64,000 bases of DNA from Phanerochaete sordida (Eukaryota; Basidiomycota; Agaricomycetes; Polyporales; Phanerochaetaceae). The notes beneath the pieces were generated by a model, which saw only the letters and a program-made list of their open reading frames with translations, had not been told where the DNA came from and did no database searches. Of this stretch, positions 47,837 through 57,921 are shown piece by piece. The stretch's first letter is position 1; each line of letters begins with the position of its first letter. The stretch spans positions 124,001 through 188,000 of the forward strand of contig BPQB01000032.1 of assembly GCA_019973155.2 (NCBI GenBank). The letters are read 5' to 3'. The position numbers were made by a program, and so were the translations under genes.

Positions 47837-50010
47837 ATGGCGACGGCGGCGACGAGGTCGACCCTCGTAAATCATTGTATCCCACCTTTCTACGCTTGCT
47901 ATCTACTCAAGAGTGTCAGGACGCCGGGGTCGACTGCGTAAGTGTCCACTTGTCCTGATGCAGTAGAAAGCTTACAGAGGACATTGTGCAGGACCTACAT
48001 AGGCAGCACGCCCAGTCCGCCGCGCCGAATACGGTGCGTCAGTGTGCTATGTTCACACCCGACCTGACACAAATAGGCTATCCTAGGCAGCACAACGGGG
48101 AGATTACTCAAGGAGCTTTCAAGACCGAGCGAAATAGGCCATGGGTCATGCAAATGATCGTCCATGGGTTCCCCTCTAAGCTTGCCGCACTCCAGTTCGA
48201 ATGGGCCTGGCAGCATCCCCACATCTCCCGTCATCTGCGAAACGAGAACGGCAAAGCGCAGTTCGCTCGGTCGAATCTCATCAGACACCGCATACAGTGA
48301 GCACGTCGTTTCGCGGCACCCACGATCTGGCTTCTCATGTGCAACCTGCAGAGTCGCGCACGGCATGATTCGTTCGCACCCGTACAACACCTGGGCATTG
48401 CACGTGAAGCTGTTCACAGAAGAAGCCGTCAAGATATGGACTGCCCTCGCAAACAAGCAACCTTTGCCCGCCGGGTTCACGTCCTCCATCGAGCTCGAGG
48501 GCGTCGACGGCAAGAGCGGCAAAGTCGGTTCGGGGAGAACAGGCCCAATAGACGTCACTGACTGTGAGATTGCATAGGTCCATTCCGCCACGCATGCTCG
48601 AGGCTGACACTCCACAGCGCAATTCACCACAGCGCACCTCTACAAAGCACACACGCTCACCGGCCCACACCACTGCTCCGTCTGCAAGGAGCCCATCGCC
48701 GACTTCCCCGCGGTCAGTACCCCGTCACCGCACTCACACCCCGCTTACTCACGTCTCGCCCAAACCCACAGAACGCACTCGAAGTCGCGCTCTGCCCCGC
48801 CCCGACCTGCAAATCACTGGCACACCTCGCCTGCCTCGCCCAATCCTTCACCACCTCCTCACCCCCATCCGCGCACGCCCCGCCCCTGGTCCCGCGCGGC
48901 GGCGCCTGCCCGTCCTGCAGCACCTACGTCCTGTGGGGCGACGTCGTCCGCGGGTGCTACCGCGTGCACGAGGGCGGCGCCGGCGCGCTGCCGGAGGACG
49001 CCGGGGACGAAAACGCCGAGAACGAGGACGCTGACACGAACAGCGACGCCGACGCGGAGGACGACGCCATGGACGTCGATGCGCCTCTGCCCAGGCGTAG
49101 AGCCGCGAAGGGCAAGGGCAGGGCGAGGGAGACGGCTGTGGCGGGGCCCAGGGGGAGGCCGAAGAAGGGCGTCGCGGCGCAGGGTCCTCGAGCGGAAAGT
49201 GAAGAGCGCGAGTTTTTCGATATCTACGACGTCAGCGCGAGCGACTCTGAGGGCGGGGCCGCGAAGGGCAAGGGCAAAGGCAAGGGCAAGGCGAAGGCAC
49301 CACCCGTCGCACGGCCCAAAGGGAGGCCGAAGAAGACCGTCGCGGCGAAGGTGCCTCGAGCAGAAAGCGAAGAGCGCGAGTTCTTCGACATCTACAACGT
49401 CAGCGCGAGCGAGTCTGAGGGCGGGGCCACGAAGGGCAAGGGCAAAGGCAAGGGCAAGGCGAAGGTGCCGCCCGTCGCGAGGCCCAGAGAGAGGCCGAAG
49501 AAGACCGCCGCGGCGAAGGCGCCTCGAGTCGAAAGCGATGAGCGCGAGTTCTTCGACATCTACAACGTCAGCGCGAGCGATTCTGATGACGCGGCCCAAC
49601 CGTTGGTGCCACCTGCGCCCAAGAAACGAGGGCGGCCGCCCAAGGCGGCTCTGCCCGCCCCAGAGGCCTCTGTGCCACCGCCCGCCTCGCGTTTACCAGC
49701 GGAGAATCGTGGGTCTCCAGCTGAAGGTGGCGCGGTGCCCGACGAGCCACCAGCGCGGAAGCGCGGCCGGCCACGGAAGGACGCAGCTGAAGGCCAACGT
49801 AGCAACGGCCGGCAGGAAATCGAGTTCTGCGACCTCAAGTCGGACGGCGGGCTCTCGGACGCGCTTTCCGCGCTGTCGATGTCGCCGGGCCTGTCTGAGC
49901 TGGAGGAGGAGGCGTTCGGGGCTTTGAGGAGGCGCGCGGGCGATGGTGCGAAGCCAAAGAGAGGCCCGGGGCGGCCAAGAAAGGCTGAGTACATTGAGAT
50001 TTCTGACTAG
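47837..50010 (+). CDS. slx1: Structure-specific endonuclease subunit Slx1 with AT-hook tail
   Basis: GIY-YIG nuclease that with Slx4 cuts branched DNA, including Holliday junctions and stalled forks. Starts at 47837; exon 1 ends 47937, and about six exons follow, the last being long. GIY-YIG domain: [30 protein letters not shown] (catalytic Arg in place) and [13 protein letters not shown] (catalytic Glu). The C-terminal Slx1 RING/PHD finger is present: [45 protein letters not shown]. Then follows about 300 residues of tail that most Slx1 proteins lack: AT-hooks [36 protein letters not shown], and three 56-residue repeats each ending EFFDIY(D/N)VSAS(D/E)S. The tail is in the same frame with no stop. 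Confidence 0.92.
49150..49600 (+). repeat. Three 168-bp tandem repeats inside slx1
   Basis: Units of 56 codons with the order [10 protein letters not shown] - PPVARP - (AT-hook) RPKKT - AAK.PR.ES.ERE - FFDIY.VSAS.S. EFFDIY starts near 49210, 49380 and 49548. Divergence is low (D/N, D/E swaps), pointing to recent expansion or selection for a repeated binding motif. Confidence 0.85.
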
Positions 50011-50219
50011 GGGGCAGAGGTCCTGACCGAGTGCTGTTGGCTGGTCGCGCCCCAGAGGTCCGCTGTTGACGAGAAGGTCATAAAGTCTGGCAGCGGGCTG
50101 GCGGGCCGGTTTCCCCGCATGTCGTCACCGACCTGAGTGCTGCTCGTTTTGCCGACCACCTCCTCGTCCTCGCTCTCTCCCGCCCCTCTCCCCGCTTCTC
50201 CCAACTGCTCGCACACATC

Positions 50220-51481
50220 ATGTCCTCACCCGCACCACCCGAGCGCAACATCGTCATCATCGGCGGCGGCATCATCGGCTGCACGACCGCATACTACCTC
50301 GCGACGCACCCCGCCTTCGACGCGCGCACGACCACCATCACCCTCCTCGAGGCCTCGGCCCACGGCGCCGCGCAGGGCGCGTCCGGCAAGGCCGGCGGGC
50401 TCGTCGCGAAGTGGGCCTACCCCGCCGAGCTCGTCGACGTTTCGTTTGCCGAACACGTCCGCCTCGCAGAAGCGCACGACGGCGCCGCGCGCTGGGGCTG
50501 GCGGTTCGTCAACTGCGGGAGCTGGGAGGGCCGCGGCGAGCCCGCGCACACGCCTTCCGCGGGCGGCGCGGGCGCGCGCAGGAGCCTCGAGAAGACGCGC
50601 GGCCTCCCCGCGGGCAAGACGCGCGCGGACCGCGGGCTGCCCGACGACCTCGACTGGGTGCGCGAGGACCTCACCGCCGCGTACGCGCCCATGGCGCCGC
50701 CCGGCGACACCGCGCAGGTGCACCCGTACCTCTTCACGACGAGCATGCTCGCGCTCGCGCAGGACCGCGGCGTGCGCTTCGTGCGCGGGCGCGCGGGCGC
50801 GGTGCACGTCGCCGCGGGGGCCGTCACCGGCGTCGCGTACACCGCCGAAGACGCGTCCGAACACACACTCCCCGCGAGCCACGTCGTCGTCGCCGCGGGC
50901 GCGTGGTCGCCCGCGCTCGTGCAGGGGCTGCCCGTCAGCGGCACACGCGCGCACAGCATCACCGTGCGCCCGCCGGCGGGCACGCGCGTCGCGCCGTACG
51001 TGCTCTTCACGGAGATCGCGCTGGGGCGCCGCGGCGCGCGCGCGTCGCCCGAGATCTACGCGCGCCCCGACGGCGAGGTGTACTGCTGCGGGCCGGGCGA
51101 CGACGCGCCGGTGCCGGCGACCGTCGACGACGTGCCGGTCGACGCGGGCGCGTGCGAGAGCATCCACGAACATGTCGCGAGCATCTCGCCGCAGCTCGCC
51201 GCGGGCACCGTCGAGCGGCGCCAGGCGTGCTTCTTGCCTGTTGCGCGCGGCGGGGGGCCGATCGTCGGCGAGGCGAGGAGCGTGGCGAAGGGTTTGGTTA
51301 TTGCGACTGGGCACACGTGTTGGGTGAGTGGTCTTGGAGGATTGGTGCGGCAGCGTGCTGACTGTGCGCGTAGGGTATATGCAATGCACCGGGGACAGCG
51401 AAGGCCATCGCTGAACTCATCCTGGACGGGAAGATCACTTGTGCGAACCTGAAGGCGTTGGATCCTAGTCGATACCTGTGA
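50220..51481 (+). CDS. FAD-dependent oxidoreductase, Tda3-like
   Basis: DAO-family flavoprotein similar to yeast Tda3, which has a role in endosome-to-Golgi retrieval. Two exons, 50220-51323 and 51374-51481; 403 aa. FAD fold: NIVIIGGGIIGCTTAYYLA (GxGxxG), the GASGKAGGLVAKW loop, SHVVVAAGAWSPAL, and the C-terminal TGHTCWGICNAPGTAKAIAE across the intron. Extremely GC-rich, hence the very long antisense shadow frame. Substrate unknown. Start chosen at the first ATG; it lies 209 bp after slx1. Confidence 0.88.
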
Positions 51482-52488
51482 CGCATGAGGGTACATTTAG
51501 ATCAGGTGTTGTGTATCGCAGTACCACTGGTTATAACATGCTGCGTAGAGACCTCCTGCATCAAACTTACTTCGACGTGGGGACGCTGCATCCCGCTTCT
51601 GCTTCCTCATTACTCGTCGGTGCTTATCACCACCAATCCGCAGCGCATTTACAGTTCACGACCAAGCCGCGCCATTACGCACGCAGGCCGTCCGCGTCAA
51701 GGTACAGTATACGGAAAAGCGACGAGCTGCGCTCTTTCAGTGCCTCCCATCCCGCACCATGCCGCGCAAAGACTACCCCTCGCTGGCCCTCAAGATCGCA
51801 GTGAAACGTTTGCAGACGCGCTTCCCCTACCACTATCTTCTAACCCGCCCTCCAGGCGTCGCGGCGCAGCTGTGGGCCGCGGAGCCCCGGCGGCTGCGCG
51901 AGGCCGCGCCGCAGCACGACCTCCGCCCGCGACTGCCGCGCTACGAGCCCAGGCCGCCGCCGCCGCCGCCGCCCGTCGAGCGTTTGCAGGCGTGAGCTGC
52001 TGCGGAGGTGCTCGCCGTGGCGTCGTATCATGCGTGCTCTGCTTATGCGAGCCGCAGGTGAAGGTCTGCCCACGACAGCGGCTTGGGGGCTGCCCCGCTG
52101 TGCGGGTGGTGCTTCGGAAGAGCCAGCGTCGCTGGAAAGGCAGGCAGCAGCCCGAGCTCGTCGTGGCGAGAAATCCAAACAGAGACGCAGCATGCTCGGG
52201 TTTATGCTGATGGGTGCCGGTAAGAGTGGCGTCGCCGACGTAGAGTACCGCGGAGCTGACATCGTGCGGGATAGTCGACTGTCATGGAGCGATGTCTTCC
52301 GTCAAAGCCTGGCTGACTTCGGGGCCACACCTAGCGGCGAACAGTGCTGTTCCCTCTCGCTCATGTCAGAGGCACAGGAACGAGGAGATGAAGTACACAT
52401 AAGATTACACACACTACTCATACAGCCAATCTAGTACAAAGCTCTACAATGCCACTTCCAGCCCAATCTCTAAAGCTGCGCGTCGCGC
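51482..52488. other. Gap between Tda3-like and ACS genes
   Basis: One kilobase. It contains the doubtful small frame above and the 3' flank of acetyl-CoA synthetase 1; nothing else is supported. Confidence 0.4.
51759..51995 (+). CDS. Hypothetical small protein, doubtful
   Basis: Frame of 78 codons, MPRKDYPSLALKIAVKRLQ then a proline run, ending at 51995. A plausible continuation (52030-52434, with KSKQRRSMLGFMLMGAGKSG) lies in another frame, but I could not join it by a GT-AG intron in phase. No family recognised. It may be the first exon of a two-exon gene, or not a gene. Confidence 0.25.
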   Translation: MPRKDYPSLALKIAVKRLQTRFPYHYLLTRPPGVAAQLWAAEPRRLREAAPQHDLRPRLPRYEPRPPPPPPPVERLQA

Positions 52489-52600
52489 TCAGGCGCTGCC
52501 GGCGACCTTAGCCTTGATGACGTCGACGATGCCCGGCTCCGCGAGCGTGCTGAGGTCGCCGAGCTGGTCGCCCTCGCCGGCGATGATCTTGCGCACGATG

Positions 52601-52635
<35 letters not shown>

Positions 52636-54790
52636 GTCCGGCACGATGTAGATCTTGCGCGGCGCCGCGAACGGCCCGATGACCTTGCGCACCTGCAGCA
52701 CGAGCTCCTTCACGAGCGCGGGCTCGTCCGCGGGCTCGTACTTGACTTCGCTGCGCGCGCCGTCAGTACTGCGGTGCCAGGGGGAGGGGTGGAAGCGTAC
52801 CGCTTGAGCGTGACGAAGGCGTGCACGGCCTGCCCCGTGAGCTCGTCCTGCGCGCCGATGACCGCCGCCTCGGCGACGCCGTCGTAGAGGATGAGCGCGG
52901 ACTCGATCTCGGCGGTCGAGAGGCGGTGGCCCGCGACGTTGATCACGTCGTCGACACGGCCCTTGATCCAGATGTAGCCGTCCTTGTCGCGGACGGCGCC
53001 GTCGCCGGTGTAGAAGTAGCCAGGGTAGGGCTGCGTCATGAGGATGAGCGACAGGTACGCTCGCGTGGAAGAGCACTGACCCTGAGGTAGACATCGAGCC
53101 ACCGGTTGTGGTCCTGCCAGACGCTGCGCGCGATCGAGGGCCAGGTGTTCTTGAAGACGAGGACACCCTCGACGTTCGGGCCGTCGAGTTCCTGCGCACG
53201 ACTGTCAGCAGCCACGCGCAGCCACACCGCACCTGGGGCGTACCTTGCCGGTGACGGGGTCGAGGAGCGCGTACTCGTGGCCGAGGAACGGCACAGTCGC
53301 GGAGCCGGGCTTGCACTCGATGGCGCCCGGAAGCGGGCTGACGACGATCGAGCCGGTCTCGGTCTGGAAGAAGGTGTCGACGATGGCGGCCTGGCGGCGG
53401 CCGACGTGGTCGTTGAGCCAGTGCCACGCCTCGGGGTTGATGGGCTCGCCGACGGAGCCGATGACGCGCAGCGAGGAGAGGTCCGCGTTCTGCACGTGCG
53501 ACTCGCCGAGCCGGCGCAGGAGCCGCACCGCCGTCGGCGCGGTGTGAAAGTGCGTGAGCTGGTGCCGGTCGATCGTCTCCCAGAAGCGCGCGGGCGTCGG
53601 GTACGTCGGCGTCGACTCGAACACCGTCGTCGCGACGCCGAGCGCGAGCGGGCCGTACACGAGGTACGTGTGGCCCGTGATCCAGCCGAGGTCCGCCATG
53701 CAGCCGAAGCGGTCGTCGGGGTGCACGTCGAAGACGTACTTCACGCTGAGTGCTGCGCCGAGCAGGTAGCCGCCGATGGTGTGCATGATGCCCTTGGGCT
53801 TGCCCGTCGAGCCCGACGTCTGCGGCCTGGGTCAGCGCGAGGCTCAAGAGACATGCAGGATGCACTCACGTAGAGGATGAAGAGCCCGTCTTCCGAGTTG
53901 AGGAGCGCCGGCGGGCAGTAGTTGGGCACCTTCGCGCTCTCCTCGTGCCACCACTTGTCGCGGCCCTCGACCCAGCCGACGTTCTCGCCGCCGGTGTGCT
54001 TGAGGACGAGGACGTGCTCGACGACGGGGCAGCCCTCGAGCGCCTTGTCCGCGAGGCCCTTGAGCGCGATCGTGCGCCCGCCGCGGCGGCTCTCGTCCGC
54101 GGTGAGCACGACGCGCGAGCGGCAGTCGTTGACGCGGTCGCGCAGCGCCTCGCTCGAGAAGCCGGGGAAGACGGCCGAGTGCAGCGCGCCGATGCGCGCG
54201 CACGCGAGGAAGGCCGCGACGGCCTGCCACGTCATCGGCATGTACACTGTCACGGTGTCGCCCTTCTGCACGCCGAAGCGCTTCAGCACGTTCGCGACGC
54301 GCGAGACCTCGCGCAGCAGCTCGCCGTAGCTGATGTACTTGTGGTTGCCCGGCTCGTCGGCCTCGTAGATGATCGCGGTCTGCCGGGCTCGGTGAGATGC
54401 GCGCCGCAGGGCGAAGAGGAGGAGCGTACCTTGTTCGGGTCCTGGGCAGCCCAGCGGTCGACGCAGTTGTAGGACGCGTTGATGTAGCCCTCCGTGAACC
54501 ACGAAATGTCGCCGCCCTCGAAGGAGCCAGAGCGGATCGTCTGGAAGTCGCGGTCCCAGTGCAGGAGCTCCCTCGCCATCTGCAACGAACCGCACATGAG
54601 CACAAGTCGAATGCTGCAGCGCGGTGGCACGTACCTGCGCCCACCACTGGTCCGCGTTCGGGCCGACCGTCTCGGCGTGCGCCTTCTTGTACGCCTCGAA
54701 GTTGGGGCCGACGAAGGGCACCTCGGTGCCATCCCTCATGCGAGGGGGGATGGGCTCGACGGCGACAGCATCGTAGGCGGTATTCGACAT
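52489..54790 (-). CDS. Acetyl-CoA synthetase, paralogue 1
   Basis: AMP-forming ligase: acetate + ATP + CoA to acetyl-CoA + AMP + PPi. Seven exons: 54790-54635, 54579-54430, 54379-53870, 53819-53244, 53191-53081, 53030-52801, 52750-52489; 664 aa. Motifs: [11 protein letters not shown]-loop [14 protein letters not shown] (spliced across an intron), [23 protein letters not shown] (A5), GYFYTGDGA (A7), [18 protein letters not shown] (A8) and the catalytic lysine in RSGKIMRRI (A10). All catalytic residues are present. Compared with paralogue 2 it has [11 protein letters not shown] for [11 protein letters not shown] and an extra intron in the A7 region. It diverges from paralogue 2 across 5.4 kb. 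Confidence 0.94.
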
Positions 54791-56054
54791 TTTGCAGCGA
54801 AGAATCTAAGAGGTGAGCGAGGGCTGAGAGGCTGGCAGGAGTCGAAGGCCGACTTGGAGAGCAGAGCCCCCTCGCCCCCTTCCTCTTATACGCCCCCTCT
54901 CGTGTCTCTCCAAGCACATCCTGTCGCGAACCGCCATTGCGAATTGGCGTTGAGGCAGACAACGGGCAGCGTGATCGCTGTCGCACGTCCTTGTCCGTGG
55001 GCTGCAGCGATAGCAGTGCGGGGTAGGCCGTGGCCAGTGGCAGCCCCTGTCGCCGAGCGATCTGCCAGGCGCGACAGATCGACACGCGCAGCGTGCAGCG
55101 CAAAGATTTGCCTGCCTGCCTGCCTGCCGTGCATTTTGCAGGCTGAGCCACCAGAATCGCACGCCAGCCAAAGCACGCCAGGCGAAGCGCACGACGGGTG
55201 CACGCGCAGAGGCCAGGACGGCCCCGCGATCTCCCTGCGATCTTCGCATTGGCAACCCGCCGACAGCAGCCCATCGCGCGATGCGTTCCCAGCGATAGAG
55301 TCGCACGTCGGGAGCACGCGGTGCACGCACGCGGGGTGGGGCGCACGCGCGTGATGGCCGACGTCGCGACGTCGCGAGCGACGTGCGGGGACAGGCGCGA
55401 ACAGCTGCGCGCACCCCGGGCCCGCCACGCGGCGCACCCCGCCCCGCGCGGCCTCTCACGGGACTTCTGTGGTGAGTTGCGGCGAAGGCCGCGCCAATAG
55501 CCCTGGGGTGTGCGAGCCAATGGGCGTGCCTATCGGCAGTGGGCAGGCCCGCGCACGGTGGAGCGACAGGCACTTGGTTTTCGAGGCACAAGGATGATGC
55601 GACGTACGGTACAATGGACGACGTCCAGCCAGCGGCACGAGTCAAGGACGTCTCAGCGATGTCGAAATGTCTGCAGTGAGTTGAGGCGGAGGCCACGCCG
55701 CTCGCCCTGGGGCGCGCGAGCCAATGGACGTCCCCGAGGGGCGGCCTATCAGTGGGGGCAGGCCCTGGCACGGTGGAGCGACAGGCACTTGGTTTTCAAA
55801 GCGCAGTCCGATAACGCGAACGTACAATACAGTGAGCGACATGTAGACAGGAAAACAAGCCAAGAAAGACTCAGCGGTGTCCAGACTTCTGCAGCGAGGG
55901 CGTGCAGCGATGGGCAGGCCCGCGCACGGTGGAGTGGCAGGCAGCTGGTTTTCGAGGCAATAGAATAACGCGGACGTACAATACAACGAGCGCCACGCCG
56001 CCAGCAAGCCAACCCAAGAGCCACCCAGCGACGTCCAGCACCGGGTACGCTCTG
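54791..56054. other. GC-rich gap with degenerate tandem repeats
   Basis: 1.26 kb between ACS 1 and the DUF2461 gene. Contains the repeat at 55450-56040; otherwise no supported gene. Confidence 0.5.
55450..56040. repeat. Three degenerate tandem units (about 215 and 156 bp apart)
   Basis: The block GGCAGGCCCGCGCACGGTGG, then GAGCGACAGGCACTTGGTTT, begins near 55540, 55757 and 55912 (third copy: GAGTGGCAGGCAGCTGG). Each is followed by a tail ending in CGTACAATACARYGAGCG or a variant. The first two units also carry CTGTGGTGAGTTGCGGCGAAGG-like and AGCCAATGG (CCAAT) segments; the third lacks the middle part. Confidence 0.75.
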
Positions 56055-57921
56055 TCATGCGTCGGCGCCCTCCTGCCCGCCCTCCTGCTCTCCCTCCTGC
56101 TCGCCTGCGCTGTCTGCGTCGTCCGCGCTGTCCGAGTCGCCTGCGTCCTGCAGCGTCATGAGCTCGTTGATGCTGTGCACGCATATTGTGAGCTGGGCCA
56201 CGCGACGGAGGGAAGCGGAGCGCAGACGCACCAGTGCACGAACGGGCGCATGATGCGCACGAGCCTGCCGAGCTCGTCTTTGAACTCGGGCTGCAGCACC
56301 TGCTTGTCCGTGAACCTGCGCCGCGTCAGAACCGGCGCGCGCAGTCGGCGCTGGACGTACCGGTGCACGACGGCGAAGGACCGGCACTTGAGCAGGTCAA
56401 TGTCTCTGCGAGGCGGTGAGCCATGCACGCCGCGGGCTAAGGGCGACGTACTTGTGGGTTTTGTCGATGCCCTTCGGCGCGACCTTGAGCTCGTCGTCCA
56501 TGCCGAAGATGTTCTGGCGCGCGCCCTGCGGGTGCGGGGCGGGCGCGCCGAACAGGCCGACGAACGTCTCGTCCGCGATGATCTCTCTCAGACGCCTGGA
56601 CGAGCGCAGGAGGTTGTTGCTGGCGTTCGTGAGCGGACGGAGGGTGTGCTGTGGGTGGGGCGGGGCGTACCGGATGGTCTGTAGTTCGTTCTTGCCAGGG
56701 CACCAGGTGCCCGCGGCGATGAGGCTCTGGCCGCCGGGGCGAACTAAGGGGGTGTGGGTAAGAACTTGTGCTTTCGAATTGCTAACTCTCCACTTACTCG
56801 AACTGAGACAATTAGAGTCGCGCGTCAGAAGCACTCATAGTGACAGCGGTTCGCGGGACGCACACATGATCTGCAGCCGCGGTCAGCACGCCGTCAATGC
56901 CACACAGCAGCACGAAGCACACGCACAGCACGCGAAGATGCCCTTGCGCCCGCTGCGCGAGAAGCTCGCCGAGAGCCCGGTCTTGTACGGCGTCTTATCG
57001 TTGCTGAAGCGGACCTGCACGATCACGCGGTGAGCAGCGGCGCGCGGCGGGAGACGCGGGGCGCACGTCGCGGTAGATCCGGTGGACCACGTCCTTCGGC
57101 GGCAGGAACGGGATCTGCGCGTCGTTCGCGACGAGCACGTCCGTGAACGCCTCGACGAAGTCTTTCCACTCCTTCTCGGCCGCGCGCCAGACGGGCTCTG
57201 CGGCGGGTCAGCGGACGGCCTGCGTGTGCACGCGGGAAGGCGCGCACCGTGCATCTTGAACCTGGGGGCGTGTCAGACGCGCGCCTGGGAGCGAGCGGCG
57301 GGGACGTACCACTCGCGGTCGTTGCATTCGGGCTTTGTCAGCTGCAACAGGAAGTCCAGAGTGTTTTGCGAAATTTGACCAGGTGGCACTGAGCAACGTG
57401 TTCAGTCAACAACTGTAGATAGACGTGTTCAGCATGTATACCTGGCTGCCTGTTAGCGCGAACTGCGGCGTAGAGCAAAGCTGGGCCACGCACCAACCTC
57501 GGCCTGTCTTGGGGGCCTGCACCACCCTTCCGACCACCTCCTGCCCATCCTCGAGCTCGATATCAAACTCATCGTCCTCGTCTTCATCAGCTTTCTTTCG
57601 CTTCTTCCGCGGAGAGCTCGCCTTCTTGGGCGACGACCTGGCATTCGCGCCCGAGCCACGCTTGCGTTTCGCCGGCTTTTCTTCGTGTTCCTCGTCCAGG
57701 TTGTCGCTGTTTATCGACTCGGCATCGCTGACGTCGTCGCCGTCGTCCACATACGCGTCGCTCTGCGCGTCCTCGCTCTCCTCAGGGGTCTCTTCTCGCT
57801 TGCGTCGCGACCCGGCCCCGGCCTTCTTCGCCGCCGGCGCCGCCTTGCCCTTGCTTTTCTGCGCCGTCGCGGGCTTTGCGCCGTTGCTCGCGGCCGAAGA
57901 ACGCGTGCTGCGTGCGGCCAT
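56055..57921 (-). CDS. DUF2461-domain protein with basic/acidic nuclear-type N-terminus
   Basis: N-terminus (MAARSTRSSAASNGAKP..., KRKRGSGANARSSPKK, SPRKKRKKADEDEDDEFD) is lysine-rich and acidic, typical of a nuclear protein. Then the DUF2461 domain: TLDFLLQLTKPECNDREW, FKMHEPVWRAAE, QIPFLPPKDVVHRIYRD, VRFSNDKTPYKTGLSASFSR, GIFACYHVSIRPGGQSLIAAG, GTWCPGKNELQTIR, RQNIFGMDDELKVAPKGIDK, IDLLKCRSFAVVHR and IMRPFVHW, ending in an acidic tail at 56055. I splice exons of 14 nt (57248-57261), 7 nt (56864-56870) and 5 nt (56798-56802); together the last two complete CYHVSI, exactly the conserved family sequence. Role unknown; DUF2461 is widespread. Confidence 0.87.

Noticed and set aside
50226..51389. 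387-codon minus-strand frame opposite the Tda3-like gene
   Set aside because: Composition-driven shadow of a very GC-rich gene; repetitive Arg/Ala/His protein and no domain.
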